From JANQJA01 sp040880285 (GTDB taxonomy: Bacteria; Pseudomonadota; Gammaproteobacteria; Pseudomonadales; Azotimanducaceae): a stretch of DNA of 64,000 bases. The notes under the pieces are model-generated. The model saw only the letters and a program-made list of their open reading frames with translations, did no database searches and was not told the DNA's origin. Within the stretch, counting starts at the first letter, position 1. Each line of letters starts with the position of its first letter. The DNA lies in contig JBBDIT010000021.1 in NCBI GenBank assembly GCA_040880285.1, positions 1-64,000 of the forward strand. The letters are read 5' to 3'. Below, piece after piece: positions 42,691-51,119 of this stretch. The translations under genes were made by a program, and so were the position numbers.

Positions 42691-43125
42691 TTGGACCTTA
42701 TTTGATAGCCAAGCTACTCGCGAATCGACAGGATTGCAACCTGACGTTGACCTGTTCGGTCATTCGAACCATCAACATGGTCACAAAGTGAACAAGTCAA
42801 TTTCAATTGTCATCACAACATTAAGGTGTGTGAACACTGAGAACCGCAGCGGTAGCTTGCGGACAAGTTGGTAGCTACCGGTGGATTTGAACCACCGACC
42901 CCAACACTATGCATACAAAAGTTATGTTTGACCGGGTCAGGTAACTCCATTGGATGGTGCTTGGATTACCACGTTTCAACAAGCGTCGTGAGGACATCCA
43001 GTCTTCCACCCTCGGGGGGAGTCGAGTTCCGTATCCTCAATGATTCAATTTCCCGTAGAGCTGCTCGATAGCCTGCTTTGCTATTCAGAGAGCATTTAGT
43101 AAATTTTACGCCGACCCCAATTTAT
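42691..43125. other. Intergenic region upstream of the Rhs array
   Basis: 435 nt without a supported gene. It holds the open extension of the rhs3 frame (42691 to about 42759), a 3' tRNA fragment (42869-42913), and otherwise nothing I recognise. A plus-strand reading frame at 42868-43071 is an artefact of the tRNA sequence. No promoter with good boxes was found for rhs3. Confidence 0.6.
42869..42913 (-). other. 3' fragment of a CAT-anticodon tRNA (possible attachment-site remnant)
   Basis: On the minus strand, a variable loop is followed by T-arm GGTGGTTCAAATCCACC, acceptor strand GGTAGCT and ACCA ending at 42869. 5' of this, the sequence reads CATAGTGTTG, fitting the 3' side of an anticodon loop with CAT. 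The 5' half of a tRNA is absent. The break in the anticodon loop and the location at the edge of the Rhs island are what an attachment-site duplicate left by an integrated element would look like. Confidence 0.65.
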
Positions 43126-44571
43126 CTAGATCACCAGTAAATCCATAAACTCATTAACCGGTATGGACTCAAGCTTGGACTGGTCCTTGCACAAATCAAA
43201 GATCAGGTTCGCGCGTTTTGCCGGGAAACGGGTCGATAGCGCATTTTTGAATTTGCGTTCGAGAATCGGGATGCCCTCCTCGCGTCGGCGTCGATGCCCG
43301 ATCGGATATTCGACGGCGACCTGCTCTGTGCTGGAGCCATCCTTGAAGAACACCTGCACTGCATTGGCGATAGAACGCTTGTCGGGTTCGTGGTACTCAC
43401 GACTGTACCGCTCGTCCTCCACGATCTCCATCTTTTCGCGAAGCGCATCAATACGTGGGTCTGCAGCAACATCGTCCTCGTAGTCTTCTGCCACAAGATT
43501 ACCCTTGATGAGACCAATTGCCGTCATGTACTGGATACAGTGGTCTCGATCCGCTGGATTATTGAGCGCGCCCTGCTTGGAGATGATCCGGATCGCCGAT
43601 TCATGGGTGGTAATGACCACCCTGTCAATTTCGCCCAGGCGATCCTTGATTTTAGGATGCAGGGTAACGGCGGCCTCCACTGCGGTTTGCGCATGGAACT
43701 CGGCAGGGAATGAAATCTTGAACAGTACATTTTCCATCACATAGGACTCATACGGGCGCTGGAACTTGAACTTGTTGCCGTTAAAGGATACGTCATAGAA
43801 TCCCCAGGTCTTTGCGGACAGGACACTGGGATAACCGATTTCACCTTTCATCGTGAGCAGGGCGAGCCGAACGCCGCGACTGGTAGCATCACCGGCTGCC
43901 CAGGACTTTCTCGGGCCGGCATTTGGGGCATGGCGATACGTGCGCAGGCTGGAGCCGTCGACCCAGGCTTGCGACAGGGCATCGATAATCTGCTCGCGGC
44001 TGCCGCCCAGCATCTTTGTGACGACTGCAGTGGTTGCAACCCGAACCAACAGTACATGGCATAGGCCGACCCGGTTGAAACTGTTCTCTAGCGCAATGCA
44101 GCCCTGAATTTCATGAGCCTTGATCATTGCCGTTAAAACCTCACGAATGGTCAAGGGCGCTTTGCCTTTGGCGACATTGGCGCGGGACAAATAGTCAGCC
44201 ACCGCCAGGATACCGCCCAGGTTATCGGATGGGTGACCCCACTCCGCCGCCAGCCAGGTGTCGTTGAAATCGAGCCAGCGAATGATCGCACCGATATCCC
44301 AGGCGGCCTTGACCGGATCAAGTTCCAGTTGCGTACCGGGCACACGTGCCCCGTTGGGCACGATGGTACCGGGAATGATCGGGCCCAGGTGCTTGGTACA
44401 TTCGGGGAACCGCAGTGCCAGGAATCCGCATCCCAACGTGTCCATCAGGCAGTTCCGTGCGGTGTTATAGGCCTCGGTACTGGTGATGTCCATCTGGTCT
44501 ACATAGTCGGCAATATCAACCAGTTCCTGGTCAGGATCCGGGCGTAGGTTTACTTCAACATTGGCACTCAT
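43126..44571 (-). CDS. prpD: 2-methylcitrate dehydratase PrpD
   Basis: About 481 aa, MmgE/PrpD family. It dehydrates 2-methylcitrate to 2-methyl-cis-aconitate in the methylcitrate cycle of propionate catabolism. Characteristic segments include YNTARNCLMDTLGCG, WLDFNDTWLAAEWGHPSDNLGGIL and GDATSRGVRLALL. I chose the ATG at 44571, preceded by GAGGTC, rather than an in-frame upstream codon at 44688 that would overlap prpC. It is last in prpB-prpC-prpD. No acnD or prpF is adjacent, which fits PrpD acting on the S,S isomer directly. Confidence 0.95.
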   Translation of the reverse strand: MSANVEVNLRPDPDQELVDIADYVDQMDITSTEAYNTARNCLMDTLGCGFLALRFPECTKHLGPIIPGTIVPNGARVPGTQLELDPVKAAWDIGAIIRWLDFNDTWLAAEWGHPSDNLGGILAVADYLSRANVAKGKAPLTIREVLTAMIKAHEIQGCIALENSFNRVGLCHVLLVRVATTAVVTKMLGGSREQIIDALSQAWVDGSSLRTYRHAPNAGPRKSWAAGDATSRGVRLALLTMKGEIGYPSVLSAKTWGFYDVSFNGNKFKFQRPYESYVMENVLFKISFPAEFHAQTAVEAAVTLHPKIKDRLGEIDRVVITTHESAIRIISKQGALNNPADRDHCIQYMTAIGLIKGNLVAEDYEDDVAADPRIDALREKMEIVEDERYSREYHEPDKRSIANAVQVFFKDGSSTEQVAVEYPIGHRRRREEGIPILERKFKNALSTRFPAKRANLIFDLCKDQSKLESIPVNEFMDLLVI

Positions 44572-44641
44572 TATTGACCTCAATGTACTAAATGTTTTAT
44601 TACAAGGTGCTTTCCATATCCTTCCTGACCAATTATTCCCA

Positions 44642-45769
44642 TCAGGATCTTTCACTGATCGGGGTATAGGGACGCACGTCCGGCCCAATGTAATCGGCGT
44701 TGGGACGAATCAATCGATTATTGGAACGCTGTTCCATCACATGTGCGGCCCAGCCGGTAACCCGGGACATCACGAAAATTGGCGTGAAGAGCTTGGTGGG
44801 AATGCCCATGTAGTTATAGGTCGAGGCATGAAAGAAGTCTGCATTGGGAAACAGTTCCTTTGCATCCCACATGGTGTCCGCGATTGCACACGAAATGTCG
44901 TACAGCATGGTGTCACCATTTAACTGCGCCAGCTTCTCGGCATAATCCTTGATGATGGCGTTACGCGGATCGTGAGTAGTATAGATCGCGTGCCCGAAAC
45001 CCATAATGGTTTCTTTCTTCTTGAGCATCTCCATGACGCCTTCTTTGGCTTGTTCAGGCGTGCTGAACTTCTCAATCAGCGCCATGGCAGCCTCGTTAGC
45101 TCCGCCGTGCAAGGGTCCACGCAAAGAGCCGATCGCGCCAGTGACACAAGAATACATGTCCGACAGCGTTGCGGCACACACACGCGCGGTGAACGTGCTG
45201 GCGTTGAACTCATGTTCTGCGTACAGGATCAGGGAAGTGTTCATGACTTCCTTATGCAAGTCCTGGGGAGGCTTGCCGTGAAGCATTGCAAGGAAATGAC
45301 CCCCGATCGAATCTTCTTCGGACCTGGTGTCGATCTTCACACCGTCATGGGAATACCGGTACCAGTAACAAATAATGCCGGGTAGTGTCGCCAGGAGCCG
45401 GTCCGATGCCTCAAGCTGGTCATCAAAGGTTGTTTCGGGTTCGAGGTTACCGAGCATCGAAGCCCCGGTGCGCATTACGTCCATGGGATGTGTGTCTTTG
45501 GGGATCAACTCGAGTACCGTTTTGAGGTCATCCGGCAATCCACGAAGCGCTTTGAGTTTTTTATTGTAGGCGTTGAGTTCAGTTTGCGTGGGCAGCTCGC
45601 CATACAGCAACAGGTACGCGACCTCTTCAAATTTTGCGTTGGCCGCAAGGTCTTCAATAGTGTAGCCCCGATAGGTGAGCCCGGCACCCGCCTTGCCTAC
45701 AGTACACAGCGCTGTCTCACCAGCGGACTGCCCACGGAGGCCCGCTCCGCCCTGTTTCTTTTCAACCAT
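44642..45769 (-). CDS. prpC: 2-methylcitrate synthase PrpC
   Basis: A 375-aa type I citrate synthase-fold enzyme condensing propionyl-CoA with oxaloacetate. KAGAGLTYRGYTIEDLAANA at the N-terminus is typical of PrpC. SLRGPLHGGANEAAM and MGFGHAIYTTHDPRN carry the catalytic histidines, and the Asp lies in ADFFHASTYNYMGIP. The length of about 375 is shorter than GltA and fits PrpC. Its start lies 34 nt after the prpB stop. The gene context removes the usual citrate/methylcitrate synthase ambiguity. Confidence 0.96.
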   Translation of the reverse strand: MVEKKQGGAGLRGQSAGETALCTVGKAGAGLTYRGYTIEDLAANAKFEEVAYLLLYGELPTQTELNAYNKKLKALRGLPDDLKTVLELIPKDTHPMDVMRTGASMLGNLEPETTFDDQLEASDRLLATLPGIICYWYRYSHDGVKIDTRSEEDSIGGHFLAMLHGKPPQDLHKEVMNTSLILYAEHEFNASTFTARVCAATLSDMYSCVTGAIGSLRGPLHGGANEAAMALIEKFSTPEQAKEGVMEMLKKKETIMGFGHAIYTTHDPRNAIIKDYAEKLAQLNGDTMLYDISCAIADTMWDAKELFPNADFFHASTYNYMGIPTKLFTPIFVMSRVTGWAAHVMEQRSNNRLIRPNADYIGPDVRPYTPISERS

Positions 45770-45803
45770 GATAGTTCCTCTTCAACATTGCATTTGTGAT
45801 TGG

Positions 45804-46685
45804 TTAGTTGGTTCCGTCTTTGGCAAACAATTCATCCAGCTTGTTTTCATAATCGTGATATCCCAGGTATCGATATAATTCATCCCGGGTTTGCATGGTG
45901 TCCAGCACACTTTCCTGGGTGCCGTTCACGCGTAACTGCTGATAGACATTGAGTGCTGCCTTGCTCATGGCGCGGAATGCTGACAGGGGATAAAGGGCCA
46001 TGGCAATACCAACACTACCGAGTTGGTCGGTAGTAAACATGGGGGTGGCGCCGAATTCGGTGATATTGGCAAGCACCGGCACCTTGACGGCATCGACTAC
46101 CTGCCGATACATGTCGAGATCCGTCATGGCTTCGGCGAATATGGCATCGGCACCGGCTGCTTCACACAGCCGGGCGCGCTCGATGACTTCGTCAAGGCCG
46201 ACCACTGCCAGCGCATCGGTTCTCGCCATAACGACGAAGGCCGGGTCGGTTTTGGCGTCGACGCAGGCCCTGATCCGGTCTGTCATCTCCTCACGACTGA
46301 CAATCTCCTTGTTAGGCCGGTGGCCACAGCGTTTCTGCGCCACCTGGTCCTCGATATGAATGCCTGCAGCACCTGCCTTGATCATATCCTTGACGGTGCG
46401 GGCAATGTTAAACGCCCCACCCCATCCGGTATCAGCATCTACCAGCAAAGGCAGCGAGGTCGCTCCGGTAATACGGCGCACATCCTCAAGGACATCATTG
46501 AGAGAAGTCATGCCCAGGTCCGGCAGCCCAAATGACGCATTCGCGACCCCTGCCCCGGATAAATAGATCGCCCGGTAGCCGGAGGCCTCGGCAAGCATGG
46601 CAGAATACGCATTAACCGCGCCAACTACCTGTAACGGTTGCTCTTCGTCGATGGCTTTTCGAAATCGTTCGCCTGCTGTCGGCAT
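45804..46685 (-). CDS. prpB: 2-methylisocitrate lyase PrpB
   Basis: About 293 aa, isocitrate lyase/PEP mutase superfamily. It cleaves 2-methylisocitrate to pyruvate and succinate. The metal-binding VDADTGWGGAFN and the catalytic loop KRCGHRPNK with its active-site Cys are present. The ATG at 46685 is used rather than a TTG one codon earlier. It is first in the prpBCD operon. The divergent pabB starts about 120 nt away. No prpR regulator is present next to it. Confidence 0.96.
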   Translation of the reverse strand: MPTAGERFRKAIDEEQPLQVVGAVNAYSAMLAEASGYRAIYLSGAGVANASFGLPDLGMTSLNDVLEDVRRITGATSLPLLVDADTGWGGAFNIARTVKDMIKAGAAGIHIEDQVAQKRCGHRPNKEIVSREEMTDRIRACVDAKTDPAFVVMARTDALAVVGLDEVIERARLCEAAGADAIFAEAMTDLDMYRQVVDAVKVPVLANITEFGATPMFTTDQLGSVGIAMALYPLSAFRAMSKAALNVYQQLRVNGTQESVLDTMQTRDELYRYLGYHDYENKLDELFAKDGTN

Positions 46686-46804
46686 CAATTGTTCTCCACT
46701 ACCCGAATTGAGGGCGCACAGTATACCGAAATCGGCACTGGTGTGATGGGCCAGCGTTGTGGATACAGGGAATCGGATGCTGAATCAGCTCAATCCCGCT
46801 AAAC

Positions 46805-48229
46805 TTGGCATCTTTATTCTCTGGTCCTTTTTCCTTGTACTGGAAATACCACACCCTTGCCTACAATTGCGCGTCGGGTACATTGCAACACCTGCGACAG
46901 GAGCCCTATGCGTTTGCATTGCAAAGCAGCGGTGCGCAAGGCCAAAGGTTCGATATTTTCGGTGCCGATCCCGCTGTACTGATCACTCATACGGCCGGTC
47001 AAACCACGGTCCTGCGGGAGGGCCGCCGGTACATCGACAGTATTTGTCCGTTTGAGGCGATAGAGGCTGAAATGGACCGACGCCGGGGCGGCCTTGAGGG
47101 CGCTCCCGATCTGCCGTTTACCGGTGGCGCTGTTGGCTACTTCGGTTATGAACTGGCCTACGGATTGGAAAAGCTGCCGCCTCGCAAACCGGACTCGTTA
47201 AATGTACCGGCACTGATGGTCGGCATCTATGACTGGTTTGTGCTGGTTGACCATGAAAAACAGTGTGCGACCCTGGTAGCAACTCCGAACCTGTCTGATG
47301 GGGAATTCGGGCGCATTCGATCGATCCTTACGCATGCGGCACCTCAATTGGGGACATTTGAACGAACGACGCCCGTCTGTCCCAACCTGACCCGGGCACA
47401 ATACGACCAGCGTATTGAGAAGATCCATGAATACATTGTTAAGGGCGACTGTTACCAGGTCAATCTCACGCAACGATTTGAAACCACGATCGAAGGCGAC
47501 CCAATCGGTTTATATGAAGCCATCCTGTCGTCACAGAAGGCACCTTACGCTGCATGCCTGATGGCCCCTGAGGTGCAAGTACAGAGCTTTTCGCCTGAAC
47601 GATTTGTTCGGGTCGAGGACGGCAGGGTAACGACCCAGCCGATCAAGGGCACCAGGCGACGAGGACGAACCGATGCAGAGGACGCGGCCCTTGCGCTTGA
47701 GTTACGCGGCAGTGAGAAGGATCGCGCCGAGAACCTGATGATCGTCGATCTGCTCAGGAATGACCTTGGAAAGTGTTGTAAGCCCGGCTCGATTCGCGTG
47801 GAAAAGTTGTTCGAACTGCAATCGTTCCCCAACGTACATCACCTGGTCAGCACCGTAACCGGCGAACTCCGTAATGGCGTGTCTCCCATGGCCCTTTTAA
47901 AGGCGGCCTTTCCGGGAGGTTCGATTACCGGTGCGCCGAAAGTCCGGGCGATGGAAATCATCCATGAGCTCGAACCGCACGAACGTGGACCTTACTGTGG
48001 GGCCATAGGTTACTACAGCTATAACGGTAACCTGGATACGAACCTCTCAATCCGAACGCTGGTTTACAAGGATGGCAGCATTTATTACTGGGGTGGTGGT
48101 GGGATCGTCGCGGACTCGGTTGCCGATGACGAATATGCCGAGTCACTGGCCAAGGTCGACTTCATTCGACGCGCACTTGGGCCGCAGCGCGGTCGATCAA
48201 GCGTCGCAGCTCAGCATACTCGTTGGTAG
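46805..48229 (+). CDS. pabB: Aminodeoxychorismate synthase component I
   Basis: About 474 aa, anthranilate synthase/PabB family. With PabA glutaminase it aminates chorismate for folate synthesis. The family signature PIKGTRRRG, the AENLMIVDLLRNDLGK block, and PGGSITGAPKVRAMEII are intact. The N-terminal domain includes RFDIFGADP and TGGAVGYFGYELAYGLE. No ATG fits: the frame opens with TTG at 46805 without a clear ribosome binding site, so the first 10-30 residues are uncertain. The 3' end overlaps the convergent thrH by 68 nt. Confidence 0.9.
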   Translation: MASLFSGPFSLYWKYHTLAYNCASGTLQHLRQEPYAFALQSSGAQGQRFDIFGADPAVLITHTAGQTTVLREGRRYIDSICPFEAIEAEMDRRRGGLEGAPDLPFTGGAVGYFGYELAYGLEKLPPRKPDSLNVPALMVGIYDWFVLVDHEKQCATLVATPNLSDGEFGRIRSILTHAAPQLGTFERTTPVCPNLTRAQYDQRIEKIHEYIVKGDCYQVNLTQRFETTIEGDPIGLYEAILSSQKAPYAACLMAPEVQVQSFSPERFVRVEDGRVTTQPIKGTRRRGRTDAEDAALALELRGSEKDRAENLMIVDLLRNDLGKCCKPGSIRVEKLFELQSFPNVHHLVSTVTGELRNGVSPMALLKAAFPGGSITGAPKVRAMEIIHELEPHERGPYCGAIGYYSYNGNLDTNLSIRTLVYKDGSIYYWGGGGIVADSVADDEYAESLAKVDFIRRALGPQRGRSSVAAQHTRW

Positions 48230-48779
48230 ACTCATATTGGGGAAATTGCCTGATGACATTGTCCGGTGCCCGAAACAGGAATCCCTGGTCCGCTTCCTCC
48301 AGCATGGTCGTATCATTGTAGGAATCCCCGGCGGCGAAGACCCGGTAATTCAACTGTTTCATTGCCTGCACGGACTTTCTCTTGGGGTCTTTCTGACGCA
48401 ACTGGTACCCGGCCACACTACCGCTATCCGTGATGATCAGGCGATGGCAAAAAATGGTTGGCCAGCCCAGTTGGGCCATCAGTGGTTTACTGAATTCATA
48501 AAACGTATCTGAAAGGATGATCACCTGGTAGCTGGTGCGGAGTGAGTCAAGAAATGCGCGCGCCCCTTCAAGGGGTGATAGCCCTTCAATCACCGCCTCG
48601 ATATCACGGAGCTTGAGATTATGCTCTGCCAGGTGTCCGAGGCGCTGTTGCATCAGCTCATCATAGTCAGGCACGTCCCGGGTAGTCGCCTTGAGTGCCT
48701 CGATACCGGTTTTCTCGGCAAAGGCAATCCAGATTTCAGGGACCAGTACACCCTCAAGGTCCAGACAGACAACATCCAT
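48162..48779 (-). CDS. thrH: ThrH bifunctional phosphoserine phosphatase/homoserine phosphotransferase
   Basis: A 205-aa HAD-superfamily enzyme. In Pseudomonas, ThrH dephosphorylates phosphoserine and can transfer the phosphate to homoserine, bypassing ThrB. The nucleophile motif VCLDLEGVLVPEIW is characteristic (DLEGV instead of the usual DxDGT), and FAAGDSYNDTTMLEEAD is motif IV. Length equals the Pseudomonas protein. The gene is convergent with pabB, and its last 22 codons lie antisense to the end of pabB. Confidence 0.95.
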   Translation of the reverse strand: MDVVCLDLEGVLVPEIWIAFAEKTGIEALKATTRDVPDYDELMQQRLGHLAEHNLKLRDIEAVIEGLSPLEGARAFLDSLRTSYQVIILSDTFYEFSKPLMAQLGWPTIFCHRLIITDSGSVAGYQLRQKDPKRKSVQAMKQLNYRVFAAGDSYNDTTMLEEADQGFLFRAPDNVIRQFPQYESTNEYAELRRLIDRAAAQVRVE

Positions 48780-48960
48780 TAACGATCCTTACCCGGCTTG
48801 TTTTGACTTTTGTAAACGCGATTGTTTCATGGCGATGACGGAGAGGAAAGCCCTCAATTTCCACCCGTCATTCGGGTTATTTCGATATTGCCGATCAGAA
48901 TTTCTAATGCCCTGCCTTATTTGCTAGGCTAGCGCGCGAATTCAACGCTGGTCCGGAATA

Positions 48961-49674
48961 GTGACAGAAACCGCCATGACCGCAGTACTAAAGCCGACCG
49001 ATGTCCTGCAAGCGGCCTATACGCAGCATGATGCCGCGAAGGTTGCGATATCCTTTAGTGGTGCCGAGGACGTGGTCCTGATCGATATGGCCTGCCAACT
49101 CTCCGATGAAGTCCGGATTTTCTCCCTTGATACGGGTCGCCTGCATCCGGAAACCTACCAGTTTATTGAAACCGTAAGGGAACACTACGGCATTGAAATT
49201 GAGGTACTGAGCCCGGATGCTGCTGCCGTGGAGCAGCTGGTGAAGGAAAAGGGATTATTCAGCTTTTATGAGGATGGCCACACCGAGTGTTGCGGCATTC
49301 GCAAGATTGAGCCGCTTCGGCGACACCTGACGCACCTGGACGCATGGATTACCGGGCAAAGGCGGGACCAGAGCCCAACCCGGGCCGAGGTGCCGCAGAT
49401 CCAGGAAGACCAGGCATTTTCGGACGAAAGACGCACGTTGATGAAGTACAATCCGCTCGCGGAATGGACTTCTGCTGAGGTCTGGCAATATATTCGTGAG
49501 CACAATGTCCCCTACAACAAGTTGCACGATCGTGGGTTTATGAGCATCGGTTGCGAGCCCTGTACTCGCCCGGTTGGTCCTAATATGCACGAGCGCGCCG
49601 GACGCTGGTGGTGGGAAGAAGCTACAAAGCGGGAATGCGGCCTGCATGTCATTAACCTGACGGATGACCAGTAA
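48961..49674 (+). CDS. cysH: Assimilatory adenylylsulfate (APS) reductase CysH
   Basis: A 237-aa PP-loop reductase giving sulfite from activated sulfate. The SFSGAEDVVL loop lies near residue 31. Two cysteine pairs, C110-C111 and C198/C201, are the [4Fe-4S] ligands that mark APS reductases, while E. coli-type PAPS reductase lacks them. The catalytic Cys226 is in KRECGLHV. So APS rather than PAPS is the predicted substrate. The start is GTG at 48961; an ATG five codons later is equally possible. It overlaps the next gene by 11 nt. Confidence 0.95.
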   Translation: MTETAMTAVLKPTDVLQAAYTQHDAAKVAISFSGAEDVVLIDMACQLSDEVRIFSLDTGRLHPETYQFIETVREHYGIEIEVLSPDAAAVEQLVKEKGLFSFYEDGHTECCGIRKIEPLRRHLTHLDAWITGQRRDQSPTRAEVPQIQEDQAFSDERRTLMKYNPLAEWTSAEVWQYIREHNVPYNKLHDRGFMSIGCEPCTRPVGPNMHERAGRWWWEEATKRECGLHVINLTDDQ

Positions 49675-50011
49675 CTTGCACATTACCTTCGTCAAAAAAA
49701 TCCTCGCGACCGGCGAGCCTTGTGCCAAATGTGCAGATGTTCAGGAGAGGCTCGAAAAAGCTGGCCAGTTGGACCAGATTGACAAGATGGTGATTGCCGA
49801 TGAACGTGATCCGGACTCGGAAGGCATGCAGCTCGCCAGGGACCTGGGTGTCGAACGGGCCCCCTTCTTTGTGGTTGAAAAAGCCGGTGAGGAACCACGG
49901 GTTTACACCGTATATTTCAAATTTGCGAAAGAAGTCCTCGGTAAGTCGAGCTCAAAGTCGGATGAAGCCAAAGAGATCCTCAAGGACAATCCCGATCTTG
50001 ACTTTATCTAG
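49664..50011 (+). CDS. Thioredoxin/glutaredoxin-like protein coupled to cysH
   Basis: A 115-aa protein beginning with a strand (LHITFVKKIL) followed by C20-A-K-C23, a CxxC redox motif. A later RAPFFVV segment carries the cis-Pro expected in thioredoxin folds. The last 30 residues are charged. It overlaps the cysH 3' end by 11 nt and is probably translationally coupled to it. It may act as an electron donor or a redox partner of APS reductase; that role is inferred from the overlap and motif. I know no established gene name for it. Confidence 0.85.
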   Translation: MTSNLHITFVKKILATGEPCAKCADVQERLEKAGQLDQIDKMVIADERDPDSEGMQLARDLGVERAPFFVVEKAGEEPRVYTVYFKFAKEVLGKSSSKSDEAKEILKDNPDLDFI

Positions 50012-50019
50012 CCGGGCAC

Positions 50020-50994
50020 TTATCGAGCCGGTAACGCCATCCCTTCGAACAGTTGGTCCAGTTCCGCCCGGTTTGAACGTTCAAACGCTTGCTCCACCAT
50101 CGCCTTGTCGAGGTGTGGTGCGAACAATTCGATAAAGTCGTACATATAGCCACGCAGGAAGGTACCACGTCGGCATCCAATCATGGTGGTACTGGCTTCG
50201 AACAGATGATCAGCTGGCAGTGCTACCAGGCCGTCATCCTTTTCGGTATCGAATGCCATCTCGGCGATAATACCAATACCGAGTCCGAGCCGGACATAGG
50301 TTTTGATGACATCAGCATCGGTGGCAGTAAACACGACCCTGGGTGACAAGCCACGATGCGAAAAAGCTTCATCGAGCTTGGATCGACCAGTAAAACCGAA
50401 TACGTAGGTGACAATGGGATGCTCGGCAATCTCTTCGAGTGTGACTTGCCGGACTTCTGCCAGCGGATGATTCTTCGGCACCAGGATACATCGGTTCCAG
50501 CGATAACACGGCATCATGACGAGATCGCCAAACAACTCAAGGCCCTCTGTGGCGATGGCAAAGTCCACCGCGCCGTCGGCAGCGAGTTCGGCGATCTGGA
50601 TCGGGCTGCCCTGGTGCATGTGTAGGGAGACTTCTGGATAGCGCTCAATGAATTCACTGATGACCGGTGGCAGCGCATATCTGGCCTGGGTATGGGTAGT
50701 GGCAATTGAAAGGCTACCCTTTTTCTCGTTGCTGAATTCCTGCGCTACCTGTTTGATGCTGTCAACCTTGCGCAGGATCTCCCCCGCCTGCTCAACTATG
50801 GTCTTGCCAGCCGGTGTAATGTGCGTCAGGTGCTTGCCACTGCGGGCAAAAATCTCGACGCCGAGTTCGTCCTCCAGGAGCCTGATTTGCTTGCTGATGC
50901 CGGGCTGGGAAGTGAACAGGCTCTGGGCCGTGGCCGAGACATTGAGCTCGTGGTGAGCAACTTCCCAAATGTAACGCAGCTGCTGGAGTTTCAT
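50020..50994 (-). CDS. cysB: LysR-type regulator CysB
   Basis: A 324-aa LysR-family protein. The N-terminus MKLQQLRYIWEVAHHELNVSATAQSLFTSQPGISKQIR is the CysB-specific helix-turn-helix region (known family; described in part only). CysB senses N-acetylserine and thiosulfate/sulfide and activates sulfur assimilation genes such as cysH. Length equals E. coli CysB. It is convergent with the cysH pair, with 8 nt between stops, and divergent from the TauE/SafE exporter gene. Confidence 0.96.
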   Translation of the reverse strand: MKLQQLRYIWEVAHHELNVSATAQSLFTSQPGISKQIRLLEDELGVEIFARSGKHLTHITPAGKTIVEQAGEILRKVDSIKQVAQEFSNEKKGSLSIATTHTQARYALPPVISEFIERYPEVSLHMHQGSPIQIAELAADGAVDFAIATEGLELFGDLVMMPCYRWNRCILVPKNHPLAEVRQVTLEEIAEHPIVTYVFGFTGRSKLDEAFSHRGLSPRVVFTATDADVIKTYVRLGLGIGIIAEMAFDTEKDDGLVALPADHLFEASTTMIGCRRGTFLRGYMYDFIELFAPHLDKAMVEQAFERSNRAELDQLFEGMALPAR

Positions 50995-51119
50995 GACGCT
51001 TCACCTCGACGGGATGCGGACTACCAATATTCACTAATCGTCTAAAAATATCAACAAATATTCTTTTCCAGCATAGATGGATTACCGTACATTGGGCGCA
51101 ACGCTCGAAAGGAAACCCG

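Noticed and set aside
42868..43071. Short plus-strand frame beginning with a GGFEPPTP-like peptide
   Set aside because: This peptide is the well-known artefact of translating the antisense of a tRNA T-arm. It supports the tRNA fragment instead of a gene.
46759..47055. ATG-started frame overlapping the beginning of pabB
   Set aside because: It is out of frame with the clear PabB domain. Its hydrophobic start is not followed by anything family-like. I considered a frameshift at the pabB start but cannot show one.
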